DNA of 64,000 nt from Trichoplusia ni. Taxonomy: Eukaryota; Arthropoda; Insecta; Lepidoptera; Noctuidae. Position 1 is the stretch's first letter; every line of letters starts with the position of its first letter. The stretch lies in assembly GCF_003590095.1 (NCBI RefSeq), contig NC_039486.1, forward strand, positions 8,926,336-8,990,335, in the 5' to 3' direction. Below are positions 49,459 through 58,486 of this stretch, one piece after another. A program made the translations under genes and the position numbers. Under the pieces are notes generated by a model. That model searched no databases. It was not told the DNA's origin and saw nothing but the letters and a program-made list of their open reading frames with translations.

Positions 49459-52136
49459 TTATTGCTGCAATCCGTACCCTTTAGATTGGAGACTTTCATG
49501 GTCTTTATGTCTAAGCACATAATGCTGTGCTAAAGCTGTCACATAGTCAAACCCTTCTCCACAGATGGCACAGTTGTGTACCTCAAATACCTTACTTGAA
49601 TACTGGTGGAACATGTCTTTCACATGTTTCTGTTCATATGGCATCATAGAACTACTTTCCGTAATGACTGGGAGGCTATGTTGTGGTTTCTCACCAATGA
49701 TATGTGGTATAAGATGATTTACATCTTTCATAGGCATTGGGGGATCCTTCCCAACATCTATACCAATAATATCTATATTACTACTGTTGTTAAATCCTTC
49801 ATTTTGATCCTTTGGGTTCTGAGCAACTATCTGATGTTTTTTTAGTTTATGTAGTTTCTGAAACAAGAACGCTTTATTTCATGTGTCTCATATTATATCT
49901 ATTTAAACATATCCACATATAGACAGTCTGTAAAAGGTTAATTTAAATGTTTGCTAAGGTCCAAAAACATCTTTTTCATACTCACTAGGTCCCTAGAGTG
50001 TACATACGCAGCTCCACATAAATCACATTTGAAATTCTTTATTCCTCTATGCTTACTCATATGGCGTGTTAATTCGCTTGAAGTTATAAATGATTTGTTA
50101 CATAATGAGCAGACCTGAAAATTAAATAGAATAAGTATATTCAATGACTCTCTTTACTTCAATTCTACAACACACCAAGTATAACATATGAACTCCACCT
50201 TCTTGTAAACATCTTTATTTACTAAATATGTTTACTTACATGATCTCTTTGGCCTGTGTGAATTTTGAGATGAGCATGGAGATTTCCTTGAGCTGAAAAC
50301 CTTTTGCTGGAATCATCAAAAAACATTAAAATTGAGATTCACCAAATTATTTTTTCTGAAATCGACATGATGAATAGTATACGGCATGTTCAACAATTTA
50401 TTTATGAAATTTAGTAATTCTTGCACTCAAAACTAAAAGTTATATTTATTCCAAATTGCCTACTTTTAATCGAGATAATTGGGCAGAACAGTAACTTAAT
50501 CAATCTTTACTGCTACCTCAGTATTCTGTAAAGGTTGTCTGAAAGAGTTTGCTTTTTAGCAATAAGACCACCTTTTATACTCATCATATTTGTTTGTATT
50601 GTCCTAATTTGTTTTTCCTTATGGTGTACAAATAAAGAGTATTCTATTCTCCTGTGGAGATAAAATGGCATAATATATTTCAAAGCAGCATACTGCCTTT
50701 GTATTTAATTTTTTTTTACATATTATCTTCTAAATAAAGACTGTCTTGGGGCAGTCCAAAATAAACAAGTTTTGGGAGTCTACATGTCAAAGTACTACCA
50801 ATGCTGATAAGAAATATTCAAAGAATCATCAAGTTAAACAGATGTAAATTACCTGCAGACTTCACACTGAAAAGGTTTTTCTCCAGTATGTATTCGCAAA
50901 TGTATAGTAAGGTTGTGCTTCTGAGTAAATTGCCTTGGGCAGTACATACAAACAAATGGTTTGTCACCTGTATGTGTTCTGCAATAAATAAAAAATAACA
51001 GTCAATATCTTGTACTACTATAGTAATATTGTTGAGGAGTTTTCATTCTATCTGAAAACATAAAGAATAGTTTTAAGGAAGAACTTGAAGCTTCTATAGC
51101 CTGTGGAACAGCATAGAGTACAAAAAAAATGTAGGGGATATACTATACAGTACTTGTACATGATCATTATGGATGATGCTGCCATGGTTGGTCTAGAAAT
51201 CCATGATCTCAAGGCATGGGCTGATTCCAAGTGGCTCAGGATAGAGAATTATGGAAAGATTTAGGACAGGCCTTTACACAGTAAGCAAGGCATTTGATGT
51301 AGCTTACCTCACATGCATTTCTAATTGTGCCTGACATCTAAATTGTTTGTCACACTGGTAACAGGTGTGGTTCTGTTTAGGCTTTGGCTTTGGGCCTCGC
51401 TTCCTTTTCTCTGATTCTGGTTTCTTTTTATAATTTGTATTCCGTTTTGGCTCTGGCTGTTTACATTTGCTGGAAATAAAAATATTCAAAGGCATAACGT
51501 CTATGAACTGATAAATAAAATAAGTGTAACAGAAGAATATTATTAATTTCGTAACTCACCATTTCTTTATTATTGTTGCATGTGTAGGTGCCTGAAAACA
51601 TTTTTTTATTTAAATCAACAGCTTATTCTAGCTAGGTATATCAAATAAATAAATTAGGTATTTATTTTCTACATGCAGTACTTATTAGGAATCACTTACA
51701 ATAGGATCAGTGGCTATGCAGGCATCATTATACCTGTAAAAAGTTTTTTCTTTAAGTAAATATAATTGTACCAACCATTTACAATATTAATTATTAATGA
51801 TTTTAACAACTTACTTGCTTGGAATTCTCAATCCTAAGTATTGTCTCAGTCTTATATCAGCACTCTCACAGGTTTGTTTGAAATGATAAGCTATTCCTAA
51901 TTTGTAGATACAGTTACTACACATTTGTTCAGGTAATCCATCATCTTTACTAATCTGTAAAATATTAAACTAGTCTTTTCATCTTATACATTTAAAAATA
52001 ATAGGTTTGATGTCCAAAAGTATACCTTTATGTTACAGCAATATTCTATCATGTCACATAATGATATATTGTAGTTCTTTGTAAAAACTGAAGATAGTAC
52101 ACCTTCTTCTAAACATATCCTACATATTTTATTCAT
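49459..52136 (-). CDS. ZAD-type C2H2 zinc-finger protein, six fingers
   Basis: This is a probable DNA-binding nuclear factor of the large insect ZAD family. Nine exons: 52136-52026, 51954-51815, 51733-51700, 51591-51560, 51469-51308, 50978-50853, 50306-50240, 50114-49986 and 49857-49459; 399 residues with all phases consistent. The N terminus is a zinc-finger-associated domain with Cys5, Cys8 (MNKICRICLEEG), Cys49 and Cys52 (QMCSNC), used for dimerisation. A basic linker (about 107-140, KRKRGPKPKPK) may hold a nuclear signal. The fingers are at 142-162, 170-190, 198-218, 226-246, 254-275 and 363-384; the second and third follow TGDKP and TGEKP linkers. A 90-residue acidic, unstructured stretch separates fingers 5 and 6. 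No orthologue can be named. A copia element lies about 300 bp upstream of the start codon. Confidence 0.92.
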
Positions 52137-52439
52137 AATAAAAATTGGAAATGAGCGACGTTGTGGTTTTGTATTTCGTTGAGTTTTTATTGTGTGAATT
52201 TAAGTATAATAGGTATCTTATAATTTATTTAAGCTAGTTTGGTCCGACTGAATACTGCAGACACAATATTAAAATAAGTAACTTTTTGAAGACTTATTTA
52301 TTTATCCATTTATCGTATTCAAATCGACTTTCATAAAATTGGATAGTAAACATTTCAATTTCCAATCAACGTTGACTTGAACCGTTGTTGTTGTCTGTTG
52401 TCTGAAATGTCAGACAGATTGGTTAGTGTTGGCCAATGA
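52137..52439. promoter_or_regulatory. Proximal upstream region of the zinc-finger gene
   Basis: About 300 bp separate the zinc-finger start codon (52136) from the copia target duplication (52440). The 5' UTR and core promoter of the gene must lie here or beyond the insertion. No TATA box is evident. Confidence 0.4.
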
Positions 52440-52444
52440 CAATA
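52440..52444. repeat. Target-site duplication CAATA, left copy
   Basis: CAATA directly precedes the TGTTG start of the left LTR and is repeated at 57398-57402 after the right LTR. Five base pairs is the usual duplication for copia-type integrases. Confidence 0.9.
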
Positions 52445-52803
52445 TGTTGAAATTGATCAATTGACAGCATACTCAACCTCATTATATTGAACCTCATTTT
52501 TGTAGTTTAGTTTTAAGTTTGTAAATTTGAAATTGTTCTTTAGTTGTCATGTTTTTTATTCGTATGTCAGTAAAAATAAAATAAAAGTAGAAGCGACTAT
52601 AAAAGGCTTTAAAATTGTTATTTCTGTTTAGTATTGCGCAACAATCCGGCGATTGTCTTGCGGAAGTATTGTTTGTAAGAATATGTGCAATTTGTAAGGT
52701 TCAAGAGGTATTTTAGAAGCAATGTTCAATAAATGAAAATTTCCTGTCAACTCGGACTCAATTTATTTCTTCAAGAACCCAACCCACTGTAAAAATAACA
52801 ACA
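52445..52803 (+). repeat. Left LTR of the copia element
   Basis: 359 bp with TGTTG...CAACA ends. TATAAAA at 52598-52604 and AATAAA at 52728-52733 suggest a U3-R-U5 layout with transcription starting at about 52630. Confidence 0.95.
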
Positions 52804-52817
52804 GGTTATGGGCCCAG
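52804..52817 (+). promoter_or_regulatory. Primer binding site, tRNA-iMet half-molecule type
   Basis: GGTTATGGGCCCAG lies directly after the LTR. It is complementary to the anticodon stem-loop region of initiator tRNA-Met (CTGGGCCCATAACC), not to a tRNA 3' end. This is the arrangement known from Drosophila copia, in which the 5' half of a cut tRNA-iMet primes reverse transcription. The tRNA sequence is from general knowledge. Confidence 0.8.
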
Positions 52818-53048
52818 GACAGCAGTGAAGGTTCTTTCGAGTGGATTTGAGGACGAGTCAAGCAGAAAAATCGTCAGGACCAACGTGGTCAACACAACCT
52901 CAAGTCAGTATTGGAGCAGTCAGTGCACAGCAAGTCAGTCAACGTTACGGCAAAGAATATGCAAGTCGCTTAGTCTGTAAATCGCCACGAAAGTTTTTAA
53001 ATTCGTAAATTGTCAGAAATTTCTCGAATTGTCACAATTTAAAACAAA

Positions 53049-56000
53049 ATGGATACTGTAAAGTCACAATTAGAAATGTTGAGCGAAGATAGTCAAGGAA
53101 ATGTAAATTTTGTTTCATGGCGTTTCAAGTTAAATTTGGCTCTTAAAAACAGAGATCTTTATGATATCGTATCAAGTGTGAAGTCAAGACCAGCAGGTTC
53201 AGCGTCTGAAGCAACCGTCTCAGCTTGGACTAAGAAAGATATCGAAGCTCAAACATTAATAGGGTTAAATGTAAGTAGTAAAATTGCAAACAAAATAGCA
53301 AATTGCAAAACTGCCAAAGATATGATAGATAAGTTAGTTAGTTTGTATGGTACCAAAACTGAAGTAACCCTTGAAACATCCCGCATTAAATTTTTTACAT
53401 TTGAATACGATGAAAAGAAGTCAGCAATTGAGAACTGCATGGAGATTCTGGATCTTGCCGAAGAGATCTCCACTGAAAAAGATCCTATGAAAGAAAGCTG
53501 GATCATGACCAGGATCATGAGTGTCCTACCACCGAAACTGGCACATTTCAGAACATCTTGGGACAACGTGACAGGAGCCAACAGAAATGTAGAAACTTTG
53601 ATGGAACGTTTGAGGCTTGAAGATGAACGACTCAAAGAAACGTCGAATACAGAGGGCAGCACCAACAATGCTCTCATATCAAGAAAAGAAAAACATGGAC
53701 AGTCGACAAGCAACAAACAGGACAAGTCTCAGACCGGATGTTACAAGTGTGGCAAGAAGGGTCACGTGATCAAAGAATGCAGAGGAAGACCGTGCCAAAA
53801 GTACATCGAGTACTGCAAAGAAAAGTATTCATGCAACATTTGTAAGAAAACGGGGCACTTTGCAAAGGAATGTGATGCTCGAAATGAAGGAAGCAAGCCA
53901 GCCAATGAAAAGCCACGCAGAAAAGCCTTCCTAACTACGGCACTTTCGACAGTGGACAACGACCTCTCCAAGGATAATAACTCATGGTACCAAGACTGTG
54001 GAGCCAGCCAACATATGACGTCTCACCGAGAGTGGTTTGTTCAACTTGTTGAACTGGATGAGCCCATTCCAATTGTAATAGGAGACTCGACCAAACTAGA
54101 TGGCGTTGCAGTAGGAAACATTGAGATGGAAGCTTTTGATGGTCAAAAGTGGTACCCAGTGGTTCTCGAAGATGTGATTTACGTACCAAATCTCAACTTT
54201 AATTTATTTTCAGTAAGCCAGATGCTAGACAAAGGACACGTTCAGAAAGCAAATGGAAATGAATCAACATTCTATAGTCAGGATGGCAGGGACATAGTTG
54301 CTATCGCAAAACGCAAAGGAAATCTCTACCAAATGATGCTCAGGAGAGAAGAACAGACTAGTCTGATGGTTCAGTCAATCAGAGTGTGGCATGAGAGACT
54401 CGCTCATCAAAATGTCAAGTACGTGAGGGACATTCTGAAGAGGAAAGGAATAAAATATGTCGACGACTGGGACGATTATGTATGCACAGGGTGCACATAT
54501 GGTAAACAACATCGTATCTCACACCCAATCAACCCAAAGACAGCTGAGCAGCCATTGGAACTTGTGCACATCGACACCGGTGAAATGAATATTCCATCGC
54601 TAGGAGGATCAAAGTACTGGCTAATGTTCAAGGACGATTTTACTCACTACCGAAGCTGTTACTTTATGAAGACGAAAGGTGAAGCTCCAGAGAAGATAGC
54701 AAGCTACTTGAGACTAGTTGAAAATCAGCTGGGAAGGAGAGTGAAGAGTCTAAGATCTGACAATGGCACCGAACTGAAGAATAAAACGACCAAAGAGTTG
54801 ATGGATAAACTGGGAATCTTTCACACCTTCACAAACGTGTATACACCAGAACAGAATGGAAGGGTGGAGAGAGAAATGAGAACGATTGTCGAGGCAGCAA
54901 GAGCAGGCATACATGCAAATGAATTGGACGAAAGACTGTGGGCAGAGGCTATGAATCATGCAATCTTCACAATAAACCAAACCGGAACTAGCAATGTACC
55001 AGGGAGCAGTCCTGCAGAATTGTGGTTCGGCAGGAAAATGAAGATTGAAAAGCTGCGACCTTTTGGATGCGAATGTTACGTGCTCGTACAAGGACAAAAG
55101 AGAGGCAAGATTGATAAGAAGTCAGAAAAGGGTATATTGGTAGGCTATGACATAGACTCACCATGCTACAGAGTCTATCTGAAGGAAAAGAGAGAAGTTG
55201 TGAGCTCCGACAATGTAATCTTCAATGAAGAGGAATTGAGACTGAGACAAGGCACTGAACTTGAGATATCGACAGAAGAAGCAACTGAACAGAATGAAGA
55301 AAGCAGCAGCGAGTCAGACGAAAAAGAAGATTGGACAACAGGAGAAAGTGCAGAGGAATGTAGCGACAACGAAAGAAGGACAAGACAGACAGAAGAAGAA
55401 CCGGAAAGGAGGATTCTACGAGATCGTCGAACCCTACAACCACCACCGAGATTAAGAGACTGTGTACTTGAATCCCGGCGTGGAGGAACGAGCGCACAAG
55501 TCGCCATGTTAGGCGAAACTGAGAACATCCCGGTGAGTGAGGCACTGAAAGATGAGAAGTGGAGGCAAGCAATGCAGGAGGAGTACGATTCGTTATTGGA
55601 AATGCAAACTTGGAAACTAGTCAACTGTCCTGAAGCAGTGAAACCAATAACATGTCGTTGGGTACTGCGAGAGAAAGCGGATGGAAGATACAAAGCTAGA
55701 CTAGTAGCCAGAGGATTTGAGCAGAAAGAGGGAGTAGACTATGCAGAGACGTTCAGCCCAGTGGCTCGACATGCGTCAATTCGTTTACTTCTAAGTCATG
55801 CAGCATCGGAGAAAATGAAGTTAGTTTCTTTCGACGTGAAGACAGCTTTTCTGTATGGCAACCTGGAGCAGGACATCTATATGAATCAACCCGAAGGATT
55901 CAACGATGGAACCCAGAAAGTTTGTAAGCTGAAGAAGAGCCTGTATGGGCTAAAACAAGCTCCACGAATGTGGAACGAGAGGGTCAGCAAGTACTTTGAA

Positions 56001-57044
56001 CAACAGTTGGGACTTGTCAACACCGATGACGACCCATGCATTTACTACAACAAAGACAAGAGTTTAATGCTTTCTCTGTTCGTGGATGATGGTTTGGTAG
56101 CTGGGAAAAATGAAAAAGAAATATACAGACTGCTGAGTGAGATCAGCAAGGAGTTTCAGATCACCTTCAGCGAGAGAGCTCTGGACAAACTGTCATACTT
56201 AGGCATGGAGATCAAAATCGACAGCAATGGTATCTTTGTGAGCCAGCCACGCTACACGGCAAAGATACTGAGAAAGATGAAACTCGACGAATGCAACCCA
56301 GTATCTACACCAATTGAACAAGGAATGGTTTCGCAGAAGGCAAACTTCAAGAATGATGAGGCACTTCCGGCGAACAATAACTATCGCGAAGCGATAGGGA
56401 GTTTATTGTATCTCGCTACAATAACCAGGCCTGACATCAGTTTCGCCGTAAATTATCTCAGTCGATTCTGCAACAAACCAATGAAGAGTCATCAAGCAAT
56501 GGTAAAACGAGTTTTCCAGTATCTGCGAGGAACTGCAACTGCTGGAATCTACTTCGGAGGAGACAAGGAGTTAGTGGCTTATACTGACTCAGACTTTGGA
56601 GGAGACGCTGAGACAGGACAATCGACGAGTGGTGTGCTAGTGTTGAGAGGAGGACCGATCATCTGGTACTCTCAGAAGCAGCGTCTGGTGGCTACCTCTA
56701 CTGCAGAAGCTGAGTATCGAGCTGCGGTGTCTGTAATTGACGATGTGTGCTGGATAAAGAGAATAGCTGTTGAACTTGGAATTCTGGAAAGTGATCATCC
56801 AATCAATCTGAAAGTCGACAACATGTCCGCCATACACATGCTACAGAATGCTCATGAAGGAAAGACGACCAGAGGAAAGAAACACATCGAAATACCCAGG
56901 AAGTACATTCAGCAACACATTGGCACCACAGTGACACTGCAACATGTTGAAAGCAGTCAACAGATTGCAGATATCCTGACGAAACCACTTAGCAGAAGAA
57001 CATTTGAGATGCTTCGCTGTAAATTGATCAAGGAGGAGTGTTGA
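53049..57044 (+). CDS. Copia-type gag-pol polyprotein, 1,331 residues, uninterrupted
   Basis: A single frame encodes all retrotransposon functions. A copia-type gag (about 1-220) is followed by two CCHC zinc knuckles at 231-244 and 262-275. The aspartic protease active site is Asp316 in QDCGAS; most copia proteases have DSGA or DTGA. The pre-integrase HHCC region starts at about 440 (WHERLAHQN, then CTGCTYGK). The integrase core has Asp509, Asp571 and Glu607, a D,D35E spacing. Reverse transcriptase follows (from about 850; RYKARLVARGFEQ, then FVDD with catalytic Asp1013 and Asp1014), then RNase H with Asp1180 (YTDSDFGGD) and STAEAEYRA. No frameshift between gag and pol is seen. The last codon and the TGA stop (57042-57044) lie within the right LTR. 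Confidence 0.97.
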   Translation: MDTVKSQLEMLSEDSQGNVNFVSWRFKLNLALKNRDLYDIVSSVKSRPAGSASEATVSAWTKKDIEAQTLIGLNVSSKIANKIANCKTAKDMIDKLVSLYGTKTEVTLETSRIKFFTFEYDEKKSAIENCMEILDLAEEISTEKDPMKESWIMTRIMSVLPPKLAHFRTSWDNVTGANRNVETLMERLRLEDERLKETSNTEGSTNNALISRKEKHGQSTSNKQDKSQTGCYKCGKKGHVIKECRGRPCQKYIEYCKEKYSCNICKKTGHFAKECDARNEGSKPANEKPRRKAFLTTALSTVDNDLSKDNNSWYQDCGASQHMTSHREWFVQLVELDEPIPIVIGDSTKLDGVAVGNIEMEAFDGQKWYPVVLEDVIYVPNLNFNLFSVSQMLDKGHVQKANGNESTFYSQDGRDIVAIAKRKGNLYQMMLRREEQTSLMVQSIRVWHERLAHQNVKYVRDILKRKGIKYVDDWDDYVCTGCTYGKQHRISHPINPKTAEQPLELVHIDTGEMNIPSLGGSKYWLMFKDDFTHYRSCYFMKTKGEAPEKIASYLRLVENQLGRRVKSLRSDNGTELKNKTTKELMDKLGIFHTFTNVYTPEQNGRVEREMRTIVEAARAGIHANELDERLWAEAMNHAIFTINQTGTSNVPGSSPAELWFGRKMKIEKLRPFGCECYVLVQGQKRGKIDKKSEKGILVGYDIDSPCYRVYLKEKREVVSSDNVIFNEEELRLRQGTELEISTEEATEQNEESSSESDEKEDWTTGESAEECSDNERRTRQTEEEPERRILRDRRTLQPPPRLRDCVLESRRGGTSAQVAMLGETENIPVSEALKDEKWRQAMQEEYDSLLEMQTWKLVNCPEAVKPITCRWVLREKADGRYKARLVARGFEQKEGVDYAETFSPVARHASIRLLLSHAASEKMKLVSFDVKTAFLYGNLEQDIYMNQPEGFNDGTQKVCKLKKSLYGLKQAPRMWNERVSKYFEQQLGLVNTDDDPCIYYNKDKSLMLSLFVDDGLVAGKNEKEIYRLLSEISKEFQITFSERALDKLSYLGMEIKIDSNGIFVSQPRYTAKILRKMKLDECNPVSTPIEQGMVSQKANFKNDEALPANNNYREAIGSLLYLATITRPDISFAVNYLSRFCNKPMKSHQAMVKRVFQYLRGTATAGIYFGGDKELVAYTDSDFGGDAETGQSTSGVLVLRGGPIIWYSQKQRLVATSTAEAEYRAAVSVIDDVCWIKRIAVELGILESDHPINLKVDNMSAIHMLQNAHEGKTTRGKKHIEIPRKYIQQHIGTTVTLQHVESSQQIADILTKPLSRRTFEMLRCKLIKEEC
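57030..57038 (+). promoter_or_regulatory. Polypurine tract of the copia element
   Basis: AAGGAGGAG ends exactly at the base before the right LTR. It serves as the RNase H-resistant primer for plus-strand DNA. It is also coding sequence (the last residues of the polyprotein). Confidence 0.8.
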
Positions 57045-57397
57045 AATTGATCAATTGACAGCATACTCAACCTCATTATATTGAACCTCATTTTTGTAGT
57101 TTAGTTTTAAGTTTGTAAATTTGAAATTGTTCTTTAGTTGTCATGTTTTTTATTCGTATGTCAGTAAAAATAAAATAAAAGTAGAAGCGACTATAAAAGG
57201 CTTTAAAATTGTTATTTCTGTTTAGTATTGCGCAACAATCCGGCGATTGTCTTGCGGAAGTATTGTTTGTAAGAATATGTGCAATTTGTAAGGTTCAAGA
57301 GGTATTTTAGAAGCAATGTTCAATAAATGAAAATTTCCTGTCAACTCGGACTCAATTTATTTCTTCAAGAACCCAACCCACTGTAAAAATAACAACA
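57039..57397 (+). repeat. Right LTR of the copia element
   Basis: 359 bp; compared base by base with the left LTR, I found no difference. Its first six bases carry the last sense codon and stop codon of the polyprotein frame. The CAATA target duplication follows at 57398-57402. Confidence 0.95.
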
Positions 57398-57402
57398 CAA
57401 TA

Positions 57403-58486
57403 TTTAAAAAAGCACTAATATATTTTGAAAAAGGAGTAAAATAATAAAAATTGCAGGATTGATAAAATATATAATCACAATTTTGGAGTATTCGATGAGA
57501 TTTTACGAACTTTACGATTTAAACGTTCACGGATTATTTATTTACCTAAAACATTTTACAGATTATAAAAAACATTCATTTAGTTCATTCGTCTTCAGAT
57601 TATTCTTACTACCTTATACAAGTTAGTTTATTATCGGAATATACATTGAACTGAACATTCATAGTCGAGCACTATTCTTATTCGCAATTTTTAAAAGGAG
57701 ACGTTTTATATTTTTATTTTTGACCTTTTCATAAAACACTTCAAATGTTTTTGATTAAAATGTGGTCGCGTGTTTAAAACAGAGCGGTCGAATCCTATTA
57801 CTATATAGTCTACTCTGCAAATCGAAGAAACTTTTAAGTGAGGGTCTTGTAAATGTCCTAAAAAGGAAGACACATATTTTGACTGTCAACGTATTAGTAA
57901 GTTCATAAAATCTGTTGAATAGCCTTGCAATAGAACCATTATCTGTTTGATAAAATTTTTAGGTCGAATAAAAATTAAAACTACGCATTGTATTTCGATT
58001 TATGTATTTAATCATGTATACATAGCAAATATTGCAATAAATTACGAGTAGGTATAAAGGCAATTAATAATAAATCGTATGCTTTTTAGCAGTAAATAAT
58101 GGCAAAAAAAAACAACAAAAATATTAACTTTCACATAATTTAGGCAAAAAATAACTGTCAACAGTTTACATACAGGTAATAATTAGCAGGTCGGATTAAT
58201 AAATAGTTAATATTAACACTTTGATTCTTACAACATCGATATGTTTACGTTTATTAGTACCGTACCATTCAGGCACCCTAAAATACAGTTACAAAATAAA
58301 ATCATTGAAAATTATACGTACTGAAAATAAATGCAAGAATTACCTGCCTAAATTTACACGAAGGCACAGGTGGTAGGTTGCTACATAATTATATTGTAGT
58401 ATATTCAGTATTCTACTCTTGGAGTAAGCATGAACGATTATATAAATACTATTAAAATGATTATACCAAGAGTATCATAAAAAGCT
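57403..58486. other. Spacer between copia element and aminoacylase gene
   Basis: This is AT-rich sequence without a supported exon. A minus-strand AATAAA at 58255-58250, about 230 bp past the aminoacylase stop codon, is a possible poly(A) signal for that gene. Nothing else stands out. Confidence 0.45.

Larger units (their letters stand above)
52445..57397 (+). mobile_element. Complete Ty1/copia LTR retrotransposon, apparently intact
   Basis: The 4,953-bp element has two 359-bp LTRs (52445-52803 and 57039-57397) that I find identical on reading. The LTRs begin TGTTG and end CAACA, and 5-bp CAATA duplications flank the element. A primer binding site follows the left LTR directly, a polypurine tract precedes the right LTR, and one uninterrupted 1,331-codon gag-pol frame fills the interior. 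Identical LTRs and an open frame point to very recent insertion and a possibly active family. The left LTR has TATAAAA at 52598-52604 and AATAAA at 52728-52733, as expected for U3 promoter and R poly(A) signals. Confidence 0.97.

Noticed and set aside
53249..56988. Antisense open frames within the copia element (up to 172 codons)
   Set aside because: They lie opposite a well-supported polyprotein and show no domain; long antisense frames are expected from purine-rich coding sequence.
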